A stretch of 20,274 nt of DNA from Lingula anatina (GCF_001039355.2 NW_019774015.1:6554-26827), one strand, 5' to 3'; counted from the stretch's first letter, positions 9,753-19,218 are shown. A program made the numbers and translations. Notes: a model not told the origin generated them from the sequence alone.

Positions 9753-10002
9753 ATAAAAGAGACAATCTGCTTTAGCGAATTTCAAATATTTGAGAACAGG
9801 GTGTCCTATTTGGTCGAATAGCCCGTATAAAATGCAGTTTGATGTTTTCATCCAGTGGTAGAAATTAATGCTTTTAAAAATGGAGGTGTCAGGGGATTGG
9901 TAACATGTCGAATAGGGGACACGCGTGACTGATAATACTTATACCGACAATACTGCGAAATGATTGTATTTAAATACACACTCACTTAAACAAGACATTA
10001 CA

Positions 10003-10559
10003 ATGTAATTTATTACCAAACGGTCATAAGGCCAGTTTTGAAATATGCTGCCCCTGTCTGGCACTTTGGGTTAACAAATGAATTGGATGCCTTAGTAGAA
10101 AAGTCTCAAGAAAGAGCTCTTAAGATAATTTATCCTGAACTTGAATATGACGCTGCTTGTGAACAAAGTAAACTTGAACTACTGAGTGAAAGACGGATCA
10201 ATGCATGCAAAAAATTGTTTATTAGTATATCAAATGAACCGGATCATAGACTGTATTATCTTTTACAACCAAAACAAAATGTCAAATATAGGGGAACAGG
10301 AAACTTTCAAAAGACCTAGAATTAAAACCAAACGATCAATGAGTGACTTTTTAACAAGTGCCATATACAAGTTTCAGAATTAACTGATAGGCTTTTATTT
10401 TTTATTTTTTTAACTTTGCATTTTAGATATTTTGTTTTAAATGTGCTTACATATGTCTTTTAATATTCCTTTATACTTACTTACTAATGGTTTTATCCAA
10501 CTATGATGCAATGATTGTAATTATCCAACCCTCGGGTTGCAAGTTTGGTAATAATAATT
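10003..10559 (+). mobile_element. 5'-truncated non-LTR retrotransposon insertion with target duplication
   Basis: Comparison with the other promoter blocks shows a clean insertion of 557 bases between two copies of ATTACA (9997-10002 and 10560-10565). It begins inside the C-terminal coding region of a CR1-like element and ends in a TAATAATAATT-type tail, the pattern left by target-primed reverse transcription. It lies in the same orientation as the EF-hand genes. It is related to, but clearly distinct in sequence from, the minus-strand relic at 2600-4075. Confidence 0.8.
10005..10319 (+). pseudogene. Retrotransposon C-terminal coding fragment
   Basis: An open frame of about 104 codons from the insertion edge (first ATG at 10038) carries VIRPVLKYAAPVWHFGL, EKSQERALKIIYPEL and the SKLELLSERRINACKKLF region that follow reverse transcriptase in CR1/Jockey-like elements. 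It has no reverse transcriptase or endonuclease and ends at a natural-looking stop. It is a truncated fragment, not a host gene, although it is still open and sits just behind a TATA-like box. Confidence 0.75.
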
Positions 10560-10905
10560 ATTACATAAGACTGGGCTCTTTTAGAGAAGCAACAGGCATC
10601 TGGTAAGTTTAGAATTACATATTTAGGGATATAATCTGTATCGAAAGTGTTAAGAACCAGTCATTTTGACAACTTTAAGATTCAGTGTTCATGAACATTG
10701 GGATTTCAGTTGATCGAGCTCCGAAGCGTTTTTGATACCTGTACATACCTTATGATATTGTACTGTTTGCCTGCTGTAAATCTCTCGACATTGAGGCCTA
10801 GCAAAATACAGACACTGTTTTATTGTTAATTGCAGACTGCATATCTAGGTTCCTATGTAGAGTAAAGCACTGCAAGAATATGTTATGTGTGAGATAATAC
10901 ACTGT

Positions 10906-11417
10906 CACCCGAGCGATATATGCCATGACACCTCGAGCGTCAACACCACTAAAACCCAATAAAGTGACCTATATCACGCTCTAGAGATGTTATATGAAAT
11001 AAACTCGTCCACGTGCGCTGGTCACCTCCCGCCAAATTCTTACGTAATTTTTGCTAAATGCTTTTCGTGGACGTTCAACTGGCGTGAAAAGTATTTAATC
11101 AATCGTCGACACTGACCATGCACGTCTCAGCTGAGCCACACCTACAGGTAGCTGGAACTGCTGCAGAAAAAAGGTCCCAAGGCAAAACCTCTACTTTTAA
11201 GTGACATTTTTGATAACAGGGAGCGTGGGGCCGGAATATAGTCAAACTAATTTTTCACAAGTGCAAAGGAGAAAGAGATTTACTTTTTTGTGATATTTCT
11301 GACAACGAGGCAGTTTCGGAATATATTCTAAATCAGACGGATGTTTATTACAAGTTCACGGGAGTAATAATTCTAGTTTTTATTGTTATTTCCCTTACGA
11401 AAATTTCCTATAGGATC
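10906..11417. other. Unassigned insert between the tandem array and gene B
   Basis: Sequence here has no partner in the other units. It begins with two similar short segments (GTCACCCGAGCG and GACACCTCGAGCG), which hints at the end of an unrecognised repeat. No coding exon or RNA gene is seen. Confidence 0.4.
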
Positions 11418-11559
11418 CTCAAGATTTTAACTTAAAACAATTTCTTATAGGATTCTATAGGAAATCCTATAGGAAATCTTATAGGATCCTATAGGGTACC
11501 TTTCCTATAGGATTTCCTATAGGATCCTATAAGAAATTGTTTTAAGTTAAAATCTTGAG
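11418..11559. repeat. 142-bp foldback built on CCTATAGG palindromes
   Basis: The outer arms are perfect inverted repeats of about 36 bases (starting CTCAAGATTTTAACTTAAAA and mirrored at 11524-11559). The interior is made of repeated CCTATAGG, itself a palindrome, at 11466, 11488, 11504 and 11516, with a fifth just outside at 11407, plus near matches CTATAGG and CTTATAGG. GGATCC and GGTACC palindromes lie near the centre. The whole could fold into one long hairpin. It encodes nothing. It may be a foldback element or a recombination-made palindrome. Confidence 0.85.
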
Positions 11560-11675
11560 AAAAATTAAAAATTCTGGTGTTTTTTTAATGAATATGTAAT
11601 AACAATGTAATAACTTAAACGACTAGGCAATTTATCGCTATAATTTGCACTACATTTTTTCCGCTCATTGTTCCT

Positions 11676-11903
11676 TCTTATATATAGTGAATTAACTTAT
11701 GTTATATACCACAATAGCATCTGAATTACATATTTACGTTAATCTTTTCTCAACCCGCATACGCTGCTGGAAATGTGTAGAGCAGGAAGGAGGGAAGCAG
11801 TATATTGTTCGTGATATGGTACTGTTATCACTGTACAGGCAATTAACGAGAGGCCTCAAACATCCGAATTCATCAGAGTACCTCGGAACACAGGACCAAC
11901 AAG
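11676..11903 (+). promoter_or_regulatory. Putative promoter and non-coding first exon of gene B
   Basis: A TATATATA stretch near 11680 could act as a TATA box. A consensus 5' splice site, CAACAAG|GTAAGA, lies at 11904, and a strong pyrimidine tract ending TTACAG marks the acceptor at 12119, 28 bases before the gene B start codon. An open frame through this segment (11699-11941) crosses the donor and resembles no known protein, so it is treated as non-coding. Only the acceptor region (12010-12120) is shared with copy A. Confidence 0.4.
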
Positions 11904-12147
11904 GTAAGAAGCGTGATTTTCAGCAAAAAGAACACGATTGAAAGGACATTGACTCTGCATTTGAATGACAAGCTGATACTTTTTTACTTCGAGACATGCT
12001 ATTTTATAATATAACGAATTTGGAAAATATTCGTGTTAATATATAATTTGAATATATTGCATTGTATTCGAATACAGAACAGTGTGTTATTCGTATTTTT
12101 TCTGTTATTTTAATTACAGGTTAGCGTGCGGCCCAGATTCAATAAAA

Positions 12148-13045
12148 ATGTTTTCCATCAAATTTGGACCTGTGCTACTTGCAGTTGTTCTAACCTTTGA
12201 TTCGTCATATGAAGTGAAGGTAATTCTTTAGTCTAATAATTTTCTTTCAAAATTGAAAATGACGTGCTCGAAATTGGAGAGAACCTCCTTAAATCATACG
12301 AGCCTATAATGGCGGTTGAGGTTATATACGTTATGATATAGCAGAATACACAGAGAGTCAACGAAATTGGTGAAATCAGAATTATATAACATATTGTTTG
12401 TAATTCAAATTAATTTAACATAAATTTAATATATTTTTATATAGCCTTTTAGCAGCAGTAGTTTTTAGTGATCACTTCAATTTAAATGAAGCATTTTTTA
12501 TCCAGGTTCCACAGGACAACAACACACATTTTACTCCGTATCGACTTGCGAAATACAGAAACTTCTTTGACATCTTTGACGTAAAAAAAGACGGCGATGT
12601 TACGAAGGAAGAGTACATTGATTTGTCAACGGAGCGAGCTGCGCTGCCATCTTGGAGAGCTAAGGCAGCCTATGGCGCTATGACCATGGCTTATCAGACC
12701 TGGTGGTCGAATGAATACACCAACTATAAAACGTCTATTGCATTTGAGGATTTGTTTCCGTCTGAAGAAAAGGTTATCGGCTTTACAAGTGATCCAGTAG
12801 TCGAATGGGCTTTGGATTTTTTCCATATTGTTGACCTTGACTGCAGCGAAGAGTTAACATTAAGTGAGTACTCTAAATTCCTTGATATATTTCGTAACAC
12901 GGCGAATAATAGAGCCATTTTCAATTTCATTGACAGAGATGGCAATAATGTCACTGATGCTAGGGAGTTCACATATGCGGTGAAAGATTCTACCTACGAC
13001 CAAGAAGCCAACCCCGCTGCATATATTTTTGGCTTTCGAGATTAA
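12148..13045 (+). CDS. Secreted SCP-like EF-hand protein, diverged copy B
   Basis: Exons 12148-12219 and 12506-13045 join in phase 0 (donor GTAATT at 12220, acceptor TATCCAG to 12505), giving 203 residues. The signal peptide is MFSIKFGPVLLAVVL plus a short tail. The three loops fall at exactly the residues used in copies C, D and E, but each is altered: DVKKDGDVTKEE (49-60) has Lys at position 3; DLDCSEELTLSE (134-145) has Ser and Glu at 5 and 6; DRDGNNVTDARE (167-178) lacks the Gly at 6. Weaker or changed calcium binding is therefore inferred. The family core is retained (TERAALPSWRA, TWWSNEYTNY, FRNTAN) and the C-terminus is IFGFRD. No poly(A) signal lies near the stop; AATAAA occurs only at 13897 and 13968. 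The same subfamily supplied the lone signal exons A and F. Confidence 0.87.
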
Positions 13046-13628
13046 AAAGGATTTGAGGAAAAGGGATGTCAGTGGATATCCATTAAATTTGGGTTAAGGG
13101 ATAACCTTTTGATATATAATCACACTTAGTTCATGAATGGCAATTTCAATTTAAAAACGTATACACTTTAGAAGTGTTACTTTTTTTTTTCAATTTGAAT
13201 TTGCAAGTAAATGCTTTAAGTATTCAAGTTGCTTTGACTTATGTAGTCTACTGGGTATTTGACTAAATGGACCCCATTCTTTCATCTTAAACCTATTTAT
13301 TTTAATTCATAAATATTGTAAGTACTGGTGAGAGAAAACGAGGATACATCCTACATTTTTACGTCTAAACATTTTCATCGTTGTGTTTTTCACATTGCGA
13401 TCGACCGTCTTGGAAGCACAAAAGGCTTTAAATCAATATATATATGACGTAAATTGCTCATTTTCTTACGAAACATGTTTATTATACACATGAAAGCATG
13501 CCATCTTCTTTAAGTAAATGTCAGCAAATTACCAAACTGCTATATCAAATATAGAATGCTAATATGAACCGATAGAGTATTTCTGCTGATAGTGTCTACA
13601 TTAGTACATGTACATCTATATATTACTC

Positions 13629-13631
<3 letters not shown>
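13046..13631. other. AT-rich region after gene B, no gene seen
   Basis: Probably 3'UTR at its start, then AT-rich sequence with no recognisable coding or RNA feature and no repeat partner found in the window. Confidence 0.5.

Positions 13632-13705
<74 letters not shown>
13632..13705. repeat. (AT)n dinucleotide tract, about 37 units
   Basis: An uninterrupted alternating AT tract of about 74 bases. Such tracts are prone to length change and cruciform formation, and the assembled length may not be exact. Confidence 0.9.
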
Positions 13706-13707
<2 letters not shown>

Positions 13708-14369
13708 TCTTTTATATATTTAATATGTTTCAATATCCCCAGTAGATGGCCCCTATCGTCCCTTTCTGACCTTTCATAATATCCATGAAAGTATTCGGAG
13801 ACATTTGTTTAGCGTGCAACCGTCCTGCAGATAAGAAGACAAGTCATGATACAGATAGATAACACATGGACATTTTAATGTTCACTGGCTATATGAAATA
13901 AAGTTCGGTGTTTACTTTTTAAGATGATGAATTATAGAACTCTTTGAATCATTCTTTGCGAAAATGAAATAAAAAGGAGACAAGCTGAATTACGTATTTT
14001 TCTGCAAACCACACAGAAAAATAGGGCATAACCAGTCAAGTTTTCGTGTACCAAGTTTCAGAACTGAACGTTCTAAAAACACCTTTATCTCTTTTTTCCT
14101 TAACAAAATTTAAGTGGTCTGTGTTTTGGAACTTGGATTGGTCTTTATTACATATCATTTATCATATCCCCTTTGCATTTATCAAACTTTTAGAGGTTTA
14201 TGTTTTATGTATTTTCCAACTCAGTTTACTATTTTGTATTCTCTTTATTCTATGTTAATATTTTTAGTGGTGATTTTTTTCTCCTCTGGTTCATGGACAC
14301 CTTTCAACCTTTTAATTGCTATGTATAAATGAACTTCTTATATTAAAGCCCAAGGAAGTCCATTATGAC
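13706..14369. other. AT/T-rich intergenic region, no gene seen
   Basis: Hydrophobic-looking translations at 14046-14332 arise from T-rich sequence in overlapping frames and match no recognisable family. AATAAA occurs at 13897 and 13968 and could serve gene B, but at about 850-920 bases past its stop this is weak. Confidence 0.45.
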
Positions 14370-14548
14370 GGGTATGCTTTACTAGGACTCTGATGGCGAT
14401 GAGGAACCACGTGAATCACTCAGAAAATTAGTGTTGCCCCGTGGTATTAACAATCAAGCGTGGTTATCAAAACGGCTTAGGCAGATCTGAGTCATCTGCT
14501 AGTGTCTGTCTGTCTGTGTGTCCATCCATCCATCCATCTATCTATCTG

Positions 14549-14597
<49 letters not shown>

Positions 14598-14680
14598 ATA
14601 TATACACATCAACAAGATGTCCTAATTTGTCTCATAGCCCGTATTAAATGTAATTTGATGTTTGTTTCCATTACAAACAG
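14370..14680 (+). repeat. Relic promoter block of the array
   Basis: Shares with 16695-17000 the run from CTTTACTAGGAC, through CATCTGCTAGTGTCTG and an ATCT array, to CTCATAGCCCGTATTAAATGTA, and then breaks off before any TATA-like box. It is a truncated copy with no gene attached. Confidence 0.65.
14521..14605. repeat. (ATCT)n microsatellite, longest copy
   Basis: CATC units pass into about seventeen mostly perfect TATC units and end in a short TA run. It occupies the same position within the promoter block as the other ATCT arrays. Confidence 0.9.
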
Positions 14681-15299
14681 ATGTGTATTATGGCGTATAA
14701 AATAAATGAAGAAAAACATATCGTTGGAAGCCCGCATGACAAACCTATCTGCTACGTAAATGTTAACATACATAGAAAAACCCGACCCAGAATTAATGTT
14801 AAGAATAAAAGTCGCAGTGGGGTAGATTACACTTGATATAATCGTAATATAATGAAGATTGAATCAGAAGAAATATATAGTGTACATATATAAATATGTA
14901 TAGCAGTTCACCGGAGTTAAACCAAATGCGCTAAAAACAACGGTAAACAATACAAAAAATATAAGAGCTAGAGGAACAATAAATATTCATTTTATCTGTC
15001 TTTACCAACATGTGAAGACACTCATTTCGCAGTCATAATTTTATCCAATAAAATTATTGGGAAAAGGGACATGCGCAATAATGGAAAGAATGAAGAAATA
15101 CTCTGCGTAACTCGTGATGAGATTAAAGCATCGCTCTGCAAAGGACAATAACGGTTTTTATCAGAAACCAACTGCACATTCGGAGCACAAGCTTTACAGG
15201 TAAATTATCAGCATATTGTACGAAATTTCAGAAAAAAGTACTAATACTGCAAGTATTCAAGTATTTCTACTTTGAGTTGAAACAATGGATTGGTACAGT
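14681..15299. other. Intergenic, no gene seen
   Basis: AT-rich single-copy sequence within this window, with no coding exon, RNA gene or clear repeat recognised. Confidence 0.45.
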
Positions 15300-16665
15300 T
15301 TAGTGGTAGACAAAGCAGTTTGATGGCTTTTATGTGATTTATTCAGCTTATTTTGAAAATAATTAAGTCTGTGTCCAAATGAGGACAACGATGGGTAGTT
15401 GAAGTTGGATTGCATATTTTTATGAAATTGTATGGTATCAGAATATGGTACGAGACACGATTTTCAGAAAACGTAATAATAGTGCAAGTCTGTGTCCAAA
15501 TGAAGAAGTGTTGGGTAGTTGAAGTTAGATTGCATATGCATATGAACTTGTATCACGAGTTGTTAAATTATATAGGATTGGCCACAAATATTACCATGTT
15601 TTTTTTAATTATGGTTTTAGTCAGAGAAACGGCCAGTACGTATGTTGTTTATTGCTGCACATTTCTTGCGGTAGAAACATGTTGCAATGAATTTGAGACG
15701 GCTTGCAGCTCTGAGACAACCATTATTTTTTAATTATTGTGGATTCTGTTAGTACAGTATCTTACAATTACAACATACGGTAATCAACAGAATTGTCTTT
15801 TAATATGGACCTGTTTTCAAAAACATTTTATTTACTACTTTTCTGAATTATCAAAGAACACCAAGATGTCTTGCTAGCTTCTTACAGATTATTTAGTGTC
15901 TATTACGAGACCTCAATTCCTAAATTGGAACAGTACGTAAAGTATTTCAAAAGTACATGGCTGTTTTAAGTAATAAAATGACCATTGCATACCTTATCTG
16001 GGTTTCTTTTTCTAAATTAACCTCTTAGGATGAAGATTGATTAGTAACTGCCTCGTCAGAGAAACGACCAGTAGCTCCTCTTGCTGCAGTAACGCTTTTC
16101 AAGAGACAATACCTTCCTTCTGCCAGGTTTTCTCTTAGTCGGCCTCACTCCCAGTCTGTCGGTTCAGATTTATCAGCTGTAGCAGTGGACTATCAAATCA
16201 GAGAGTGATTTACACCCTCATGTCTTAAATAAAGTTTACATTGGGGGATCTTGGGGCCCTGTTAGAGGCCAAGGCACCTTGCTGCTAAATCACGTTTTTG
16301 CAAGTAATCAGTGTGAAGTAGCATTGATTAGCTTAGAGACAATTTTTCGCAGATGTTCATTTATGGCAATTTTAAGAACACAAAGCTTCTAGAAATGGAT
16401 AACAATGAATTTGGAAAATATATATATGTTTATATACAATTTGAACATAGTATACAGAAGACTATACAGTATACAGGAGTGTTATTTAAAGTCCGGATTC
16501 GCTTGTGGCCCAGATTCAACAAGAATGTTTCCATTAAAATATAAACTGTTGCTGCTGGCAGTTGTTCTTACCTTTGATTTTTCATGAGGAGTGAAGGTAA
16601 TTCTTTAGTCTTATTATTTTCCTTTAAACCGAGATGTTAGAAATGGTGTGCTTGAAACTGGATAG
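15300..16665 (+). repeat. Segmental duplication, copy 2 (upstream region plus exon F)
   Basis: Collinear with 1150-2450. It carries a private local duplication: the segment starting AAGTCTGTGTCCAAATGA at 15364 recurs at 15486, both running through GGGTAGTTGAAGTT(G/A)GATTGCATAT. Similarity ends in the intron after exon F, where a promoter-block sequence (CCAAGCCAGCCC onward) begins. Confidence 0.7.
16525..16596 (+). pseudogene. Broken signal-peptide exon F (B-type)
   Basis: Twenty-four codons from ATG 16525 to the donor GTAATT align with exons A and B and still show a hydrophobic core (LLLLAVVL). Codon 21 is TGA (16585-16587), where A and B have TAT. The acceptor TTACAG upstream of A and B is not preserved here. 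No B-type EF-hand exon follows; the next coding sequence is gene E. The stop would end any product at 20 residues, so the exon is dead as a signal-peptide donor. Confidence 0.75.
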
Positions 16666-16856
16666 AGCCCCAAGCCAGCCCAATATGTCGAATTTGCTTT
16701 ACTAGGACACTGACAGTAAGAAAACCACGTATATCACTTATACTGTGGTATTAACAATTAAGCATGGTTATATAAACAGTTAAAGCAAATCATTAAATGA
16801 TTCATCTGCTAGTGTCTGGCTGCCTGTGTGTCTGTGCTTATGTCTGTCTGTCCGTC

Positions 16857-16873
16857 TATTCATCTATCTATTC

Positions 16874-16905
<32 letters not shown>

Positions 16906-16906
16906 G
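16857..16906. repeat. (ATCT)n microsatellite upstream of gene E promoter
   Basis: About eleven tetranucleotide units preceding GAGACAATCTGCTTTAACGA, the same junction seen at 6690 and 9752. Confidence 0.85.
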
Positions 16907-17125
16907 AGACAATCTGCTTTAACGATTTTCAAATGTTTGACAACAAGATGACCTAATTTGTCTCATAGCCCGTATTAAATGTAGTTTGATGTTTACCTCC
17001 AGTGATACAAATGTATGATTTTTAAAATGGAGGCGTCAAGGGATTGGTAACATGTCAAATAGGGGATCTTCGTGACTGATAATTTTCACCCCGAATGTTC
17101 ATCAAGACAATATTGCGAAACGATT

Positions 17126-17200
17126 GTTTCAAAATATACCACGTTCACTGAAACAAAACATTACATAGGACTAGGTTCTAGGAGAAACAACAGACATCTG
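17126..17200 (+). promoter_or_regulatory. Putative promoter and non-coding first exon, gene E
   Basis: Collinear with 6881-6954. The first exon ends at ACATCTG|GTAAGT (edge 17200). The palindromic TATTTAAATA of the other blocks is changed here to TTTCAAAATATA, so the TATA-like box is diverged though still AT-rich. The partner acceptor is TTTCTTTTAG (to 17893). Confidence 0.4.
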
Positions 17201-17519
17201 GTAAGTAAAGCTAAATAGAAATACATATTGAAGGGTATGGTCTGCATCTTAGATGTCAACAACTTTCGTAATTTCGACAGCTTTAGGATCCAGTGTTCAC
17301 GAACATTGGAACTTCAGTTGACCGACGAACTCCGAAGCGTTTATGATACATACCTTATGATGTTGTACTGCTTGTGTGCTGTAAACGTATACATATGTAG
17401 GCCTACCAAAATACAGACATTGTTTACTGTTAATTGCAGATTTTAAATTTAGCTATAGTGAAACAAAAATCATTTCTTATATGAAAGGTGTGATATAAAT
17501 TTGTATTACACACTCCATC

Positions 17520-17848
17520 AAAGGGATAATAACTCTTCGTATGATATCTATATTTCACAATAAAAACTTTGTGAGCAACTCATAGAAATATAATATATTC
17601 TGTTTTACCACAAAAACGGCAATTATAGCTATCATTCCGATATCTGAGCTTGCCTTCAGATTACGTGACCTCCATTAATGGCTGTACTCAGTTATAATCT
17701 CTTAAGAATTTTTTTTGAAAAAAAAAAAAAAAAAACATGGACTAGCTTTGAATGTAAAAATGGATTCATTTGCCATTGGTAAGTATGGGAAAATTGTTGT
17801 TTACTCCAGGAAAATTTTTTGGCCAAAACGAACAGTTATTATCCCTTT
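17520..17848. mobile_element. MITE-like insertion in first intron of gene E
   Basis: AAAGGGATAATAAC (17520-17533) and GTTATTATCCCTTT (17835-17848) are perfect 14-bp terminal inverted repeats. The 329 bases between and including them are absent from the matching intron of gene D, where the flanks CACTCGATGA and ATATTGTTGAA are adjacent. The element has no coding capacity and contains an 18-A run (17718-17735). A target-site duplication is not clear. Confidence 0.75.
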
Positions 17849-17923
17849 AATATTGTTAAGTATAGTTTAAGTTGTTTATTACTTTTCTTTTAGAAATCTT
17901 AACAATACAGAGTTCAAATAAGA

Positions 17924-18946
17924 ATGTCCTCAAACAATCTGAAAGTTATGCTCCTTCTTATGGTCGTTCAGACTATCTGCTGTTCGAATATGGTAAAGGT
18001 AGGTACAGACACTAAATGGTTATTGTCTTTTGAATATCTTAGGAAGCTAGAATAAACGGCTACTGTAAACAGCAAAGGGACTACAAAGTACGACAGTTAA
18101 AGGACAGGGGTTAAACATGTTATAAGAAACACAAAATACATTTTGTGACGCATATAAATGATACTTCAGGAACCCATCATATAACAGGATAATATGGCAG
18201 GTTGAAATTCAAAGGACAATTTGAAAAGCGCAAACAGCGAGCAATCACGCTAAGCACTTGGTCATTTGTGTTTAACGCAGTGATTAAGTGGTAAGGTCCT
18301 GCTATAACAAACACAAAAAAATTAGGGTGAACAATAAGCAAAGTTTGGCCATTTGCAGTTGTGTCGCGTCTACGTCATGTTTGTTTTATAGTATTTTGTT
18401 AAATTTTAGAACCCCAAAGGAAACTTTAGTGTGCACTGGGTTTCCAAGTACAAAGAATTCTTTGATATCATGGACGTTGATGGCAATGGCATGGTGAATG
18501 AAGAGGAATACGTCCTTTCAACAACAGAGCGAGCTCAGCAAGTTCTCCCATCCTGGCGAGCCATGGCGGTGAATGGTATATTGTACAGTGCCTTTCACCT
18601 GTGGTGGTTAAATGAAAACACTATCTATCCAAAATCCTTCACGTTTCAAGAAATGCTTGGGTCTGAAGAGGCGGAAATCCCTATTACAAGAGAAAAGATC
18701 GACATAAACGCAAAAGATTGGCTTAACGTGCTTGATCTCGACTGCGATGGCAAATTGATGGTAGATGAGTATGCCAACTTCCTTACTATTTTCCGTAACA
18801 CCGCTAAGGTTCAAGATATATTTGATGTCATTGATTGGAATGAGGATGGTGTGATTGATACCAACGAGTTCATAGACGCTTTCGTGGGCTACTGGGCTGA
18901 ACAAGAGGCCAGCTCCTCTGATGTCCTTTTTGGTACTCGTTATTAA
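17924..18946 (+). CDS. Secreted SCP-like EF-hand protein, copy E
   Basis: Exons 17924-17998 and 18410-18946 join in phase 0 (donor GTAGGT at 17999, acceptor AATTTTAG to 18409), giving 203 residues. The signal peptide has core VMLLLMVV and ends in a Cys-Cys pair. Loops are DVDGNGMVNEEE (47-58), DLDCDGKLMVDE (134-145) and DWNEDGVIDTNE (167-178). The second visible loop has Gly at position 6, making it the most canonical version in the array. The degenerate hand reads HLWWLNENTIYPKSFTFQE, and the C-terminus is LFGTRY. The first intron carries a MITE-like insertion and the upstream TATA-like box is diverged, yet the coding sequence is fully open. Possible poly(A) signals are AATAAA at 18956 and ATTAAA at 19429, the latter in the conserved position. 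Calcium binding is well supported; the role is unknown. Confidence 0.9.
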
Positions 18947-18996
18947 GCGTGTGATAATAAAAACTTAATTTGGCCATGACCAGTTTGATTATAAAT

Positions 18997-19218
18997 NAAC
19001 TTCCTTACTATTTTCCGTAACACCGCTAAGGTTCAAGATATATTTGATGTCATTGATTGGAATGAGGATGGTGTGATTGATACCAACGAGTTCATAGACG
19101 CTTTCGTGGGCTACTGGGCTGAACAAGAGGCCAGCTCCTCTGATGTCCTTTTTGGTACTCGTTATTAAGCGTGTGATAATAAAAACTTAATTTGGCCATG
19201 ACCAGTTTGATTATAAAT
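18997..19218 (+). repeat. N followed by exact 221-bp repeat of the gene E end
   Basis: Bases 18998-19218 repeat 18776-18996, apparently without a single difference, starting inside the EF-hand exon and running past the stop into the 3'UTR. The junction is a lone N at 18997. This is the signature of two contig ends that overlap but were joined with a gap placeholder. It should not be annotated as a second gene. Confidence 0.9.

Larger units (their letters stand above)
9967..10602 (+). promoter_or_regulatory. Orphan promoter and first exon split by a retrotransposon fragment
   Basis: TATTTAAATA (9967-9976) is followed by the usual first-exon sequence, interrupted after ATTACA by 557 bases of retrotransposon. 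It resumes and ends at GCATCTG|GTAAGT (exon edge 10602). No C-type signal exon or EF-hand exon follows before unrelated sequence at about 10905. If transcribed, the first compatible acceptor downstream is that of gene B at 12119. This is a leftover control region from a lost gene copy, or possibly an alternative promoter for B; sequence alone cannot say. Confidence 0.45.
7111..10905 (+). repeat. Tandem unit, copy 2 (gene D and flanks)
   Basis: Second copy of the unit at 4080-7110. It includes gene D, its 3' flank and another promoter block, longer than copy 1 by the 557-bp retrotransposon fragment at 10003-10559. Similarity to the other promoter blocks and introns fades at about 10905 (after TATGTTATGTGTGA), where unrelated sequence begins. 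The C-type coding exons expected next are missing. Confidence 0.75.

Noticed and set aside
11699-11941. An 80-codon open frame upstream of gene B as a separate protein gene
   Set aside because: It crosses a consensus splice donor at 11904, matches no recognised family, and the paralogous copy A has no counterpart.
14046-14332. Hydrophobic open frames suggesting a small membrane protein
   Set aside because: Two overlapping frames both look hydrophobic because the DNA is T-rich. No start context, splice pattern or conserved copy supports them.
14521-14605. Tetranucleotide arrays considered as a CRISPR-like or satellite array
   Set aside because: They are plain ATCT microsatellites with no spacers, in clearly eukaryotic DNA with introns.
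18998-19169. A second, partial EF-hand gene directly after gene E
   Set aside because: The sequence is an exact copy of the end of gene E following a single N, with no upstream exon. An assembly overlap explains it better.
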